Position numbers and translations under genes: made by a program. Under the pieces are notes generated by a model. It did not search any database. It was not told the DNA's origin and worked only from the letters and a program-made list of their open reading frames with translations. Below, in pieces: positions 44,389 through 56,153 of a stretch of 64,000 bases of DNA (position 1 is its first letter; every line of letters begins with the position of its first letter). The stretch is from Papilionanthe hookeriana x Papilionanthe teres (lineage: Eukaryota; Streptophyta; Magnoliopsida; Asparagales; Orchidaceae), in the NCBI GenBank assembly GCA_022702705.1, contig CM040422.1, positions 42,555,270-42,619,269 of the forward strand. The letters run 5' to 3'.

Positions 44389-45614
44389 ATGACTCCAAAA
44401 TCAAAAAACTCGAAAGAGAAAACAAAATTTGATTTTGACAAAGTTGTCAGTTCTAGAGCAGAGAATCGTTACATCGATGCACATGCATCGTGGAAATTGA
44501 TTCTAGAATGAGTTTTTAGCAAGCCAGGAGGAGATATTAAGAAGATGCTTGCTAGAAGGAATTGGGAAAGATATTGTTGCTTCTCCGCTATTGCAGTTGT
44601 TTCTGTGGTGAGAAAGTTCTATGCTAACTTGCCAGCAGCTGAGGAAAATTTAGTGATGGTTAGGGGGAAACAAGTGGATTTTTCACCTACGATAATTAAT
44701 ACTTTTTACCGATTACCTTCTACGATATTTTGTTTTTATGTGAATTATCATCCTTCTGAGGGAGAGTTAGAAGAGATTATGGCCTTTCTTACTGATAGAA
44801 GAGGTTTATGGAAGATTACAAATGAAATAAGAGTGAATTTTCAAGCCTCTAAGTTAAATGACACTTCAAAGGCATGAAATTACTTCATCTCATCTAATCT
44901 TATGCCTTCAAGTCATGTCAGTGAAGTTACAAGGGAGAGAGTTGTTTTGAACCATTGTATTCAGCAGGGAAAGCCTTTAGATATTGGTGCTATTATTTTT
45001 TATTATATTTTAAACTGTGCCAGAGCTGCTACTACAACTTGTATGGGATTTCCTTCACTGATTCACTCTATTTGTGAGCAGTTTGGTGTTAAGTATGAAA
45101 CATGGGAAGAGGTTCTTCGGCCACTTAGACCTATTATCAGTGTATATGTGAATACTTACACTGTACATTCAGTACTTGGCTAGAAAGGAGGATCTGTTAG
45201 AGCTTCCAGTGCTTCTGCTTCTGCTTTTGCTTCTGCTTTTGCTTCTACTTCTCGTGCTTCTACTGCTCATGTATCATCCTCCAGATTCGAAGATTCTGAC
45301 GAAGGAGGGTCTTCGAGCATATTGAGATATGGACGGAAAGGTAGAGAATATTAAGATATATTCGAAAGATGATTGTGAGGGATCATCAATACTAGCGATT
45401 GAGGATATCATGTGAGTTGCCTCCTCATCCTTATCTTATAACTTATGTACCATCCAGAGATTGGAATGAGATAGATGATGATGATGAGGATGATGAGCAG
45501 GATTTGATTTTTTATGTGTTGTTGAGTTTGTTTTGTTTGTATTTGTGTTGTATGATGTATTTGTATTTGTGTTGTATGACTTTTATTTTTCAATGCTTAA
45601 ATTTCATTTATTGA
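44389..45614 (+). pseudogene. E3 ORF3b
   Basis: ATG at 44389 (MTPKSKNSKEKTKFDFD). Stop near 44510, then the N-domain 44545-44877: RRNWERYCCFSAIAVVSVVRKFYANLP, MVRGKQVDFSPTIINTFYRLP, LTDRRGLWKI, VNFQASKLN. Stop at 44875-44877, then PSSHVSEVTRERVVLNHCIQQGKPLDIGAIIF, MGFPSLIHSICEQFGVKYETWEEVL (44902-45120). A stop near 45181, a Ser/Ala-rich repeat (45205-45270), frameshifts, and the tail LPPHPYLITYVP with a poly-Asp end (45399-45500). The terminal stop appears lost, so the frame runs on. Same protein family as E2, E4 and E1 ORF3b. Confidence 0.8.
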
Positions 45615-45689
45615 GAAATAATTTTCAACACTATTATTATGATTTTTTAAGTAAAAGATATATATTAGACCTTCATTGTAAATGAAAGG

Positions 45690-45853
45690 GTGGAACTCAA
45701 AATCATTAAAAGCCTATCCAGATACAGTAATACTTGCCTTAAAAAAGAATAGAAGAAAAAGAAAAAGAAAAAGAAAAAAAAGAGAAAAATAGTATGTAAA
45801 AAGTAAGGAGAAGCTTGAGGATTTAAGGGTCTAATCAAAAATTGGTTTCATAC
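45690..45853 (+). other. Conserved 3' UTR stem with purine-rich loop (E3)
   Basis: GTGGAA .. TTTCAT can pair along all six positions using two G-U pairs, although both arms differ from E1/E2/E4. Contains GCCTATCCAGATACAGTAAT and a long A/G tract. Confidence 0.6.
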
Positions 45854-46206
45854 CTAAAATTTAAAATATAAGTTTTGAGAAAATCTAAAGCTTAAGGTTA
45901 TAATATAGTAAGTAAAATTATTTCCAAATTAAAATTTTTAAGTGAGGAAGATGAAATGTTTAAATCCTATATTTTGAAAAATCTACAAGTATTTCTGAAA
46001 TAGATAGGAACAGATATCTTTCATTATCCTTTACTTAAGAACCTTCTAAACTTTAACTTGATCTCATTTACTAAATTTTTTTTAAAATTAGACTATTTCA
46101 TTTCTAGAACGAAATTTTGAAACTTTCCTAAAGAAACTCATTTACATAATTTGCATGTTAAGATATTCTATGTGATTAAGTGTCACTCAAGGACAAGTAA
46201 CATTTT

Positions 46207-46221
46207 AAATTTGGGGGATTT
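46207..46221 (+). other. E3 polypurine tract
   Basis: AAATTTGGGGGATTT, ending at the 3' LTR. The upstream hairpin (46178-46200, AGGACAAGTAAC on the 3' arm) is partly eroded. Confidence 0.85.
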
Positions 46222-47920
46222 TAATACACCTAAAATATATAGTGTTTTTAAATACATTTTTATACTTAATTTTGATGATACTGCACTTTAATGGAAGGTA
46301 TATTTGTGTTTTTCTTGTAGGTATGACTAAAATGACTGAGTATGATGAAAGGAGTAAAAAAAGGATCAAAATTGGAGCAAAACTTGAAAGGTGTGCAAAA
46401 TTGGCCTCTGGCGCCTATGCTTCGGATGGCTAGCGTATAGGCACCACAGTTAAAGTGACGAATTTTATTTGATTTTGGCACAAATTTGAAGGGATTTTTG
46501 ACATCCATTGGTTTAAACTTAACTGACTTCCCGTCAGCACCAAAATTCATTTAAAATTTGAACGGATGGATGCATTCTTGGTGGATATATTGAATGTGGA
46601 CATATTTTGAAGACACACCAAGGTACCTTTTGAAAAATTTTAAAAAGAAGAATTCAAGATCAGAAAAATGGATTGTTGTTGAATGGTGTGATTAGTGTTA
46701 AGAGTAAAGTTTATGTTAAAGCGTTATTGAGAGCACACCTCTCCACTTGACCACTTTTATTATCAATTGTATCTTATTTTTATTAAGAGTATAATAGAGA
46801 TTCGTAGTCAATGGAGTTGGGCGCCAACCTCTATTGTATCTTGTAAAGGGAAAACAAAGTTTCAAAGGAAATTCAAGGGTCTTGTGGAGAGAATTTTCAG
46901 ATAAGTTTTTATCATGCTTTACATTTGGTATTAAAGTAAGACTTGTTGTGTTTTCACTATAATTTATACTTTCAAATCAAGTTATGATTGTGTTTTCTCT
47001 ATGAATTCTGAGTAGTTTTCTTTATATTTTTCCTTTTAAATGATGAAGTAATTAAATTTTTTAAGGAAGTTGTGTGAAGTATAGGATTTCAATGTTGGAA
47101 GAAGTTGTGATGATTCACTACCTTGCACTTCATTTACCTCTTGATTTGACCAATTAAGATGTTAAAATTTGTTGTGAGAATATGTAAGAACCAATGCGGT
47201 ATTTTCTCAATCAACAATTGGAAAGACACACATGCAATTATATGGGTGAGAATTATAGTTGGGTGAAAATAAATAGGAAGATATGTTTTTAATGGGGAGT
47301 AAAATTAGAGGACTTTAGAGTGACAGGCTAAAGCCCCTAATTTGGTTTGGTTTAAATTTTTTTATGTGATGTTAGCCCCCATGTGGAGGGAATCGAGGAA
47401 CTCTAGAGTGATAGCTAGTATCTTCCATGCCTAACCCATCTACATGATTTCAAAACTTCAATTTAACCAATGTTCTTTATAGAACCAAGTAAGGGTAAAG
47501 AATATAATTGCTTATATTTGGCACAACACACTTAGATACTTCCACAATGAAATTGCATATTATTACTGATTCATTAAAAGAGGAAAAATATTTTTTATTT
47601 TCGTTTACTTTCATACTATTTTATAGTTTTGTTAACTTTAATTATTTTCTTTACTTTTTATTTAGAAGATATCAAAAATAAAATTAAAAAACTTTATATC
47701 TTAAAACAAACTTTAAAAAATCATTTTAAAAAGTAAAAAGTTATTTTTCTTATTTCTTTAAAATTTTAGACATTTCTCTGCGGATTCGATATCTTCGTGC
47801 TTAATCAAAAAGTCTTATATTACTTGATAAATGATACGTATACTTGTGTAGTATCCCATATTATAAATAATTAAAGTATAATTTCATATCTAAATCGTAG
47901 GCATAAATATTTGGGGATCA
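46222..47920 (+). repeat. E3 3' LTR
   Basis: Starts TAATACACCTAAAATATATA. GC pair at 46408-46448 (GGCGCCTATGC .. GCGTATAGGCACC). Ends TTGGGGATCA: compared with 5' LTR plus primer site, about 30 bp are missing between TTCGG and GGGGATCA, so the terminus seems to include primer-site sequence. Confidence 0.85.
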
Positions 47921-48995
47921 CACATCAACTTTGTGACAAAATTCTTATAATAGTTGGCTAATCAATGAATGAGGCTTTGTCAATCGGAATATGAATGTTC
48001 CTAGTACTCGAGTAGAGGAAATTATTATTCAGAGGCAATGGGAAGTTTTTTAATACACTACTACCACAGTAGTCATTCCTGTGGTGAAGGAGTTTTATGC
48101 AAATCTTCATGGAATCAACCAACGAGTTGTCTATTTGCGAGGTAGGTGGATACCATTCACTCCTACAAAGTTTAATGAAACTTGCATGATATATAATGTG
48201 CCAATCTTTCATTACACAAATTTTGGCCCTACGAGAGACAACATGAATGAAATCTATCGATATTTGATGAATGAAGGTGAAGATTGGGAGACAAGAGACA
48301 ATAGGTATGTAAATTTATCTACTACCTTATTGAATCCTGTGTCAAATCAATGGCAATCCTTTATATCTTCGAAATTACTCCCAACCATGAAAATTAGTAA
48401 ATTGATGAAGGAAAGTGCAAAATTGAACTATTGTATTCAAACTGGAAAGCATGTTGATATTGGCACCATAATTGTGAAATCTGTTTTGGACTTGATTTAT
48501 GGTTTAGGACATCCTTCCACCATATTTATTCTCTACAGCCAGTCAGAAGTTCCTTATGAAAGCTGGGAAAAAATGCTTCTCCCTTGGAAGCCCATGGACC
48601 CAACTAACACTTATGATTGTCCAACAACTGAGGATGAAAATGATCTAAGCATAATTGTAGACCAAACATCTCAGAGTTTACTACCTATTCAACCTCGCTT
48701 TCCTGAAAGTTCGTAGTTGATTCTGAAGAAGATCAAGAAACTGGAGAAAGAGGTAAGAAATCTTATGAATGCAATTAATAATAATTTAGAATTATTTGAT
48801 CATGTGGATTGGAGAATGAAGGAATAATTAAATCATATTAAGCGTATTGAAGAAGGCTTGATACGTTTGATGAAGAAAACAGCTTGGATTAAAGAGGATT
48901 TAACTGATGAATTTCCATATCGACCCTTCTACAAATTGTTCGTGTACCACCAATTCATAATAGATATTAGAGAAGATAGCACTGACATTGATTAG
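47921..48995 (+). pseudogene. E1 ORF3a, main part
   Basis: Continues the fragment at 17243-17314. After a damaged stretch with several stops, the N-domain is readable: IIIQRQWEVF, VVIPVVKEFYANLHG, YLRGRWIPFTPTKFN (48010-48175), YLMNEGEDWE, VNLSTTLLNPVSNQWQSFISSKLLPTMKISKLMKE, KLNYCIQTGKHVDIGTIIVKSVLDL, GLGHPSTIFILYSQSEVPYESWEKML (to about 48580). Tail: MNAINNNLELFDHVDWRMKE, stop, FPYRPFYKLFVYHQF and acidic end; stop 48993-48995. Closest to E4 ORF3a. The E3 insertion separates start from body by 30.6 kb. Confidence 0.83.
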
Positions 48996-49287
48996 GGTAA
49001 TGATTCTCTATTTTTTCTATTATTGGGTGTTTGAAGTTTATTAGCTTAGATGTGTTAAGTATTTGACTTGCTTTATTGTGTGATTTCAGACTTATTATGC
49101 TTGGGATTTGAGTCCATGTTTAGTTTTAAGCGTTAGAGTGTTGTGGTTTTATTGCGATACTGAATTATTCTGTGTTAGAATGATTTATATGTAAATGTTT
49201 GTAATAGTGTATTTTATATATAAAACTGATGTTTAGTGTTGTTTGTGTAAAATTTGTATTAGTTAATTACTCCAAGGATGTTTTGAA
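48996..49287 (+). other. Leader between E1 ORF3a and ORF3b
   Basis: AT-rich; unlike the other elements it shows no GC palindrome. A short duplicated phrase ACTCCAAGGATGTTT precedes and overlaps the ORF3b start. Confidence 0.6.
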
Positions 49288-52216
49288 ATGACTCCAAGGA
49301 TGTTTAAGGGGAAGAGGAAGGTGGATTTTGATGAAAAGAAGTTTGTACATATCAAAGAACAATACCATTTCAACTCAAGCCTCCAAAGTAAAAAAGTATA
49401 TACAGGATCGAGGATTTGAGAATATGGGTAGAGTTGTGGAACAGGTAATTCTTGATCGGAACTGGAAAACATTTTATTATTTTTCTACCGATGCAGTTGC
49501 AGATGTAGTCCATTGATACACATAAAATATATAGTATTTTTATGCACATTTTTATACCTATTTTTTATGATATTGCACTTTAATGGAATGTATTTTTATG
49601 TTTTTATTATAGGTATGATTAAAACGACTAATTGTGATGAAAGGAGCAAAAAAAGATTAAATTTGGAGCAAAAATTGGAAGGTGTTTAAATTTGGCCTCT
49701 GGCGCCTATATGTCGGATGGCTGGCGCATAGGCGCCACAGTTAAAAAGACAAATTTTACTTAATTTTAGCTTAAATTTGAAGGGGTTTTTTAATCATCAT
49801 TTGGTTTAAACTTCATTAACTTCCCATCAGCGCCAAAATTCATTTAAAATTTGAACGGATGGATGCATTCTTGGTGGCATTGAATCTGGATATATTTTGA
49901 AGAGACACCAAAGCACCTATTGGAAATTTATTAAAAATGAAGACTTGAAAATTTGAAAGTGGCGCCACACCCAAGAGAAGAGTTTATTAAAAAAAATTTG
50001 GTGGGAGAAGTTGGAGAAAAGCTTGAAGTTGTTTCCACGGAAAGAGGAAGGAAGAGGGTTTTCTTCTCACTAAATTTTCTTTACTATTACACTTTACTTT
50101 ATCATAGTTTATATTAGAATTTAGGAGAGTTAATCCTCAGAGTTGGGTGCCATCCTCTATGGAGTATTTTAGTGGAAAGTAAAATTTCAGAGGAACTTTC
50201 ATAGTCTTGTGGAGAGGATTTTCAGATAAATGTTTATCTTTGTTTTTACATTTTGTTTTTAAGTAAAACTTGTGTTTTCACTATGATTTCTACTTTCAAA
50301 TCAAGTTATGTTTGTGTCTTCTCCATGAGTTCTGAGTAGTTTTGTTTATCTTTTTACTTTTAAATGATGAAGTAATTAAATTATGGAAGGAAGTTGTGTG
50401 AAGTATATAAGTTTAATGTTGGAAGAAGATGTGATGATTTATTTCCTTACACTTAATTTACTTCTTGATTTGGCTAATTATGATGTTAAAATTTGTTGTG
50501 ATATTATGTAAGATTCAATGCGGCATTGTCTCAATCAACAATTAGAAAGAATCACATGCAATTGTATGGATGAGAATTGTAGTCCATATAATTGAATGTA
50601 AATAAATAGAGAGATATGTTTTAATGAGGAGTAAAATTAGAGGACGTTAGAGTGACAGGCTAAAGCCCCCTAATTTGGTTTAAGGTGAAAAATTTTGTTA
50701 TGAGATGCTAGCCTCTAGGTGGAGGGAATCGAGGGAACTCTAGAATGAGAGCTGGTATCTTCCTTGCCTAACCCATCTACAAAATTTCAAAGCTTCAAAT
50801 TAACCAATTTTATTTATAAAACCAAGTAAGGGTAAAGAATATAATTGCTCCTATATGGAACAACACATTTGAATACTTCCACAATGAAATTCCATAATTA
50901 TTACTGATTCATTAAAAGAGGAAAAATATATTTTATTCTCATTGCTTTCATATCATTTAGAAGTCTTATTAATTTTAATTGCTTGCTTTACTTTTTCTCA
51001 AATAGAAAATTTCAAAAACAATTTTCTATTTATCTATTTTAAAACATACTTTACAAAATTAATTTAAAAAGTAAAAAGTTAATTTTCTTATTTTTTATAT
51101 TTTTAGACATTTCCCTGTGGGTTCGATATCTTGGGGTTTAATCAGAAAGTCCTATTTCACTTGATAAATGATATGTACACTTGCGTAGAATCCCATATTA
51201 TAAAACAATTAAAATATATTTCTTATTTGCTTCAGAATCAAGTTTTTGGCGTCGTTGCAAAGAAAGAGATAATATCATTGGAAAGAAATATAAAGTGAAA
51301 AAACATAAGGGTAAATATTGGGGGATCATCCGTGAATTTTATGCTAACCCGTGGACTGAAGAAGAACATGTGCTTGTTCGAGGACAAATGGTAGAATTTA
51401 CTTCTGAACAAATTTTCTTTCTACCACTTGTGGGATAATTCATTCTGTGAGTATAAATCTTTTGGTACTATGGACTGACTTAAAAGAAGTAATAGCTTTT
51501 CTTACTGATATAAAAAGTGAGTGGAAAACAAAGCAAAGACAAAAGATAAATTTTCCTACTTCCACTTTAAATATTGCATCTAAAGCCTGACACTATTTTA
51601 TTTCTGCAAGATTACTACCTACCTATCATCATAGTGAAGTTTTAAGAGATAGAGCTATTTTGAATTAATGTATTCAAAATATGAAGATGATTTGGTGCAA
51701 TTATTTATAAGAGTATTCAGGTTATAGCTAAAGGAGAAACCACTAAAGGATTAGGTCATCCTGCTATGATTTACACATTATGTGTACAATCAAGAGTTGA
51801 GGTTGATAATAGTGAAGAGTTGGTACATCCTTTAAAGCCTATCAGTAAGGCCAAAATTCACACTTATGAATCTCATGTAGTATGGAGAGTTAGAAGTAAG
51901 AGTAGTGAGGTTCCCTCTACTAGTCATGATTTACCTTCTACCTCTGGAACTCCTACTATTTATGATGTCATAGAGTGGTTGATGATACAACTGGGTGATA
52001 TTACGAGGCTTCATAATAGAATTGATGGATTAGAAACAAGAAATAGTATTAATGATTATTAGAGGATAAGAGTTGAGTGATATAACTTATCATGATGCTC
52101 AAATGAGATTCATGAGGGGAGAATCTGGTGTGATATTTCCTACTTACCTCCGCTATATTCCATACAAGCCTGAAGAGGAAGAAGAAGCAGAAGAAGAAGG
52201 AGAAGATGATTGGTAG
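49288..52216 (+). pseudogene. E1 ORF3b, interrupted by solo LTR S1
   Basis: ATG at 49288 (MTPRMFKGKRKVDFDEKKF). A frameshift lies before RGFENMGRVVEQVILDRNWKTFYYFSTDAVADVV (49416-49508). S1 interrupts at 49514-51328; conceptual removal restores the frame through the EFYAN motif. Then LVRGQMVEFTSEQI (51370), a frameshift, LTDIKSEWKT, NFPTSTLNIASKA, FISARLLPTYHHSEVLRDRAI (51595-51660), AMIYTLCVQSRVEVDNSEELVHPLKPISKAKIHTYESHV (51766-51880), helical RIDGLETRNSIND, FPTYLRYIPYKP and an acidic Glu-rich end; stop 52214-52216. About 370 codons without S1. Confidence 0.83.
49514..51328 (+). mobile_element. S1: solo LTR of family 2, 1.8 kb
   Basis: Starts TGATACACATAAAATATATA like the E3 LTRs and has the GC pair at 49699-49738 (GGCGCCTATATG .. 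GCATAGGCGCC). Right end GGGGGATCA. Flanks TCCAT (49509-49513) and TCCGT (51329-51333) are a 5-bp duplication with one mismatch. No internal genes follow, so it is a solo LTR left by LTR recombination. The LTR proper would end near 51240, but a primer-site-like TTTTTGGCGTCGTTGC (51242-51257) and about 70 further bases precede the duplicated target. Confidence 0.88.
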
Positions 52217-52588
52217 AGTAGTATTCTTTTAGTTTGTTATTGATGTGAAAACTTATGTGTTTGTTATTTGATTTTATGTAGTTGATGTGTGTAGCGATTG
52301 TACTATATTATATTAGTTAAGTTGTAATGAAACATATGTTGGTTTGTTTATTAGTTGTATTGAAATTGTAATGGATGTATGTTTGTATTAGATGTTTAAA
52401 ATTTCTATTTTTAAATTTTCTTCACCCTGCAAATCTCTGATATATATGTGAAACAATGCTTCTAATTGTTTTATGCCTGCTAGTTAAATTTTTTATTAAT
52501 ACCTGCATGCTTCAGAAGTATCAAAAGCCCAACAAAAAAAGGTTAGTTTTCTTTTTATTTTTCTCTCTCATTTACTAATTTGATATAC

Positions 52589-52619
52589 ACCAAAAAACTT
52601 AAGTTTGGGGGAGGAAAAA
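52589..52619 (+). other. Internal polypurine tract (E1)
   Basis: CACCAAAAAACTTAAGTTTG then GGGGAGGAAAAA, 0.97 kb before the 3' LTR. Confidence 0.65.
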
Positions 52620-52916
52620 TTAACTGTTATTTGTTCTCAATTTAATATATTTTCAAAATTATTTTAACATGATTTAAGGTAGATGAGCTTAACTTTAGAT
52701 AACTAAATTTTTTATTATATTTAAATATCATAGTAGATTTAAATGAATGTTTTTAGTAATGAAGGTTAACTTTATGGGCTAAGATATTTAGTATAAGAGG
52801 ATTAGACTATAGTTGACTATTTAAAGTAGAGAAATCCGTATTTTTTAAATGTTAAGAGTCTTAGAGGTTTATGTAAGAAGAAAAGAGTGGGATTTTATGA
52901 TGAATCATTTAAAGTT

Positions 52917-52920
<4 letters not shown>

Positions 52921-52977
<57 letters not shown>
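52921..52977. repeat. (TA)n microsatellite in the E1 3' UTR
   Basis: About 28 TA units, uninterrupted. Confidence 0.97.
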
Positions 52978-52982
<5 letters not shown>

Positions 52983-53020
52983 AAAGAGATGTTACAAGTT
53001 CCAACTTTAGGGGGAGGAGA

Positions 53021-53204
53021 GTGAAGTTCAAAATTATTAAAGGCTATCCAGATATAGTAATCCTCGAAAAGGAAAAGAAAAAATAAAAAGAGAAAATAAA
53101 AAGTGGATTGAAAAGCAATCCCAAAAATAAAAGAGAAAAGAAGGAAAAAGAAAATATATGTGAGGAGAATCTTGAGGAGATGCCTAATCAAAAATTAGCT
53201 TCAC
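53021..53204 (+). other. Conserved 3' UTR stem with purine-rich loop (E1)
   Basis: GTGAAG (53021-53026) and CTTCAC (53199-53204) close a loop with GGCTATCCAGATATAGTAAT, a long GAAAA-rich run and GAGGAGATGCC. Confidence 0.7.
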
Positions 53205-53526
53205 CTAAATCAACTTAAGAGGAGCATAGTTGCATTTCTAAATTTATATTAAGTATTAGCATCCTTACTAATAGAGTTCTCATGAGCTTCTTCTTCATAT
53301 GATCCTTCAAAGAACCCTTACTGTAATAAATTATTGTTATTCTTGAAATGAATATGAGACTAGAACTGTTATACTTGATTACTAAATGTTCGTACAGCTA
53401 AAGTTTTGACCTAAGTTAGTGAAAATCTTTCTAAAAGTCTCACTATTATATTCATTTAAATCAAAAATCATAGTAATCTTTAAGTAAAATTCAATACTAT
53501 GAGTCAAATTTTTATGTAGTAAAAGG

Positions 53527-53565
53527 ATTACTTGAGGACAAGTAATAGTTAAGTTTGAGGGATTT
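53527..53565 (+). other. Hairpin and polypurine tract before the E1 3' LTR
   Basis: ATTACTTG-AGGA-CAAGTAAT (53527-53546), perfect 8-bp hairpin; tract AAGTTTGAGGGATTT at 53551-53565. Confidence 0.83.
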
Positions 53566-55204
53566 TAATGCACCAAAAATATGTTGGATTTTTCATATAT
53601 ATTTTGTACTCATTTTTGGTGATATTGCACTTTAAAGGAAGGTATTTTTCATGTTTTGTTGTAGGTATGATGATTTTAGGAAATTGGTGCAAAAAGAAGC
53701 AAAAAGGAATGAATTTGGAGCGAAAAGAGGCAAAAATAGAAGTTCTACATTTTGGCTCCAACGGTGCTAGAATGGGCACCAACGGTGCCATTTTACAGAA
53801 AGCACCAGAATATTAAGCGCTATAGGGCACTTATGGCTCCCAATGTCGGTGGAGGCCAGATTCAATGTATTTGGACGACTTTTGGAGGGATTCTTAAGGC
53901 TTCTCTTGTGGAATTCGTCCTTAGGCTATTTTAAAACAAATTTGGCACCAAAAAACAGGGAGTAGATTACAGTGTGAATGCTTTGTGAGTGAAGAGAAAG
54001 TGTGTAGGGAGTTTAGAGTCTAGTTTTTACTGTAAAAGTATTGTTTCATGAGGGATTCTTCTCAAAAGAGTTGTAGGAGGAGAGGAAAAGTAAGAGATTG
54101 CTTCTTCCTTACTATTCTAAGAGAGAATTGTGTGTTATTGTGAAGAGAGAAAGAGATTCAAAGGAACTTTAAGGGATTTTCTTGGGAAAGAAATTGAGAT
54201 AAGTTGTATTTACTTCTTATTGTTTGTATGACTTTGCTTTTATATATAAAATCCTTGTTTTATCTTATCTTCCTCATGAATTCTGAGTAGATTTATTTGT
54301 CTTTCTCCTTAAAATGATAAATGGTGAAGTGATGATTTATAATGGATGTGTCATATGAATGTTAATAAATTGTGATGATTTTTCACTTCGTACTTCATTA
54401 TTTTTCAATATCGCTAATTGAATTGTTAAAATATGTAGTGAAACTTGTGATCCGAAAGGACAATGTGTTCTACAGCAAAAGTGAAGATTGCATTCAATTC
54501 TATGAATGAGTGATGTAGTTCATGGGGGTTAGGTGAAAATAAATAGGGAAATATGGTTTATTGGGAGTAGAAGTGGAGATTTTAGGGTAACAGACCAAAA
54601 TCCCTAATTTGGTCCTAGTTTTTTGGAAACTAAAGCGTGAGTTAATCTTCATGCGAAGGAAAGTGGGAACTCTGGAGTGGGAGCCAGTATCCTCCCAGCC
54701 TAACTACGATTTAGGGAGTAAACCTAAGATTAGCCAATGTTCTTTATAGCACTCAGAAGAGGGTAAAGAATAGTTATGCTCCTATTTGGCACAATACAAG
54801 ATTTTCACTAATCTTTATTACTCGCTCACCATAACATCAATGTAAGGAGGAGGACACTTTCTCTAAATTTAAACATTTCAATACAAACATAGTGTAGTGG
54901 TAGTTAACTTTAATTGAAGTTTAGAAAGTACTTTAGTGATCTTAAAATCTCTTGCATCCTTAAACTTTAGTAACTTTAGTATTTACTTTACGTGCATTGT
55001 AATTTGAATATTGGATTTTTGTGTTATGCTTTAAAGATTTGCTTTCTCCTTGTGGGATTGATAACCGGGACTCCATTAGAGGCCTGTATTACTTGAGAGA
55101 TACGTATACTTACATTTAGATTGGCTGCTTTCTTATTAGACTGATTATACTTTGTGACTGAACTGAAAATACTTATATACACTTATTTAAGACAGCCACA
55201 ATCA
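53566..55204 (+). repeat. E1 3' LTR, 1.64 kb
   Basis: Starts TAATGCACCAAAAATATG (TGATGC ancestral) and ends near CACAATCA. GC-type units at 53755-53840 (GGCTCCAACGGTGC, GGGCACCAACGGTGCC). GGGATTGATAACCGGGACTC at 55054. Same family as the E4 LTRs. Right edge uncertain by about five bases because the 5' partner is outside the window. Confidence 0.85.
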
Positions 55205-55843
55205 ACGATCCACTAGTAGTTGCATCTAAAAGAGATCTTACAAATACATTATAAAATGTTTCAATTATTAAACAATCTAGTAAAGCATGGTGTGGATACT
55301 TCCTAATGAGGACTTGAAATCGTTCTCAAGCTTCATATATTAATTCCCTTCAAACTGACAAAAAGATGTGATATCGTTTCTAAGCTTAACATTTTCTTAT
55401 GGTGGGAAATATTTAAGCAAAAATTTTCGTGATAATTCTCTCCAAGTTCTGATAGATTCAGGTGCTATAGAATTTAACCACATCTTAGCTTTATCCCTTA
55501 GTGAAAAAGGAAAAAGTCTAAGTCTGACGGAATCATTTGACAAACTAGCAAGATGTATGTTAGGATCTTCAGTCGGTGTTCCCCAAAATAGATTTTTTTC
55601 CATCTGGATAATAACAAGTTTAAGCTCAAATGAATTAGCACACTCAGGTGTATTTCATTTACTATAGGATTAACATAATCTCTTAAAGGTCACTATTGAT
55701 GTTCATTTTCAATTCCTTAATTATCTAAGTTGTTAGCCATTTTGTTAAGATTCCTAAGCTCTTTTTAATTTTCCATTTTTTCTAAAAGTTCTTTCTAATT
55801 CTAAATCGTAAGGTACTAAACCTTCATATCCTAAACTACACAT
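55205..55843 (-). pseudogene. E5 gag, N-terminal part
   Basis: Minus-strand ATG at 55843-55841 (MCSLGYEGLVPYDLELERT). After a damaged stretch, the frame 55603-55397 is clear: GTPTEDPNIHLASLSNDSVRLRLFPFSLRDKAKMWLNSIAPESIRTWRELSRKFLLKYFPP. Past a frameshift come YEAWERFQVLIRKYPHHALLDCLIIETFY and the DATTSG region at the E1 junction. It matches E2 gag 5830-6530 and E3 gag. Truncated by E1, so it lacks the C-terminal half. Confidence 0.87.
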
Positions 55844-55982
55844 ACACAAATACAATTAACAATTTAAAGAAATAAGAAATCACACAAAAATTTAAAATTA
55901 TTAATAATAGTATGATTTTTCTTATCATAAGTTTTATAGTTCAAACAAAGTCTTTTAAGTTATAAAGTAATTTACTGTTACC

Positions 55983-56007
55983 TCTCTCGCAACGATGCCA
56001 AAAAACC
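55983..56007 (-). other. E5 primer binding site
   Basis: Minus strand TTTTTTGGCATCGTTGCGAG directly after LTR end GCATCA; tRNA-Asp type, eroded. Confidence 0.7.
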
Positions 56008-56149
56008 TGATGCTGAATTTTTTAGTGTTCTATAAATGTCTTTCAACACTACAACACACACGACAGCTTAAATATGAAATATGCAGATCAATCACAATAA
56101 AAATTTACTTCAGTATAATCAGCTTTCACTTTTTAAATCTTTAAGCTGT
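56008..56149 (-). repeat. E5 5' LTR, 3' terminal part
   Basis: 142 bp of LTR ending GCATCA on the minus strand, then cut by element B. Too short to date. Confidence 0.65.
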
Positions 56150-56153
56150 TGTT

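Larger units (their letters stand above)
17318..47920 (+). mobile_element. E3: Athila-like Ty3 element, family 2, split by element A and E4
   Basis: Own sequence: 17318-17417, 24431-28403 and 39450-47920, about 12.5 kb. Order: 5' LTR, primer site, gag, protease, RT, RNase H, integrase, short ORF3a, ORF3b, 3' UTR, polypurine tract, 3' LTR. LTRs start TGATAC (TAATAC in the 3' copy). Flanks CACAG (17313-17317) and CACAT (47921-47925) suggest a target duplication with one mismatch. Inserted in E1 ORF3a, 25 codons after the start. Element A sits in the 5' LTR and E4 sits between protease and RT; removal of each closes the sequence cleanly. Confidence 0.9.
1..55204 (+). mobile_element. E1: Athila-like Ty3 retrotransposon, family 3, 5' end outside window, split into four pieces
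   Basis: Pieces at 1-3807, 17237-17317, 47921-49513 and 51329-55204 read in order protease tail, RT, RNase H, integrase, ORF3a, ORF3b, 3' UTR, 3' LTR. The pieces were joined by alignment with the related minus-strand element E4: the sequence before 3807 and after 17237 matches the E4 ORF3a leader and start codon, and 47921 continues the same ORF. E2 (3808-17236), E3 (17318-47920) and S1 (49514-51328) interrupt it. The element is old: the ORFs carry many stops. It lies inside the gag of minus-strand E5, whose sequence resumes at about 55205. The 5' LTR, gag and most of protease lie left of the window. The right boundary is good to a few bases only. Confidence 0.88.

Noticed and set aside
44389..45614. 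ORF3b as a retroviral-type envelope gene
   Set aside because: The position fits, but no signal peptide, membrane helix or cleavage site is seen in any copy.
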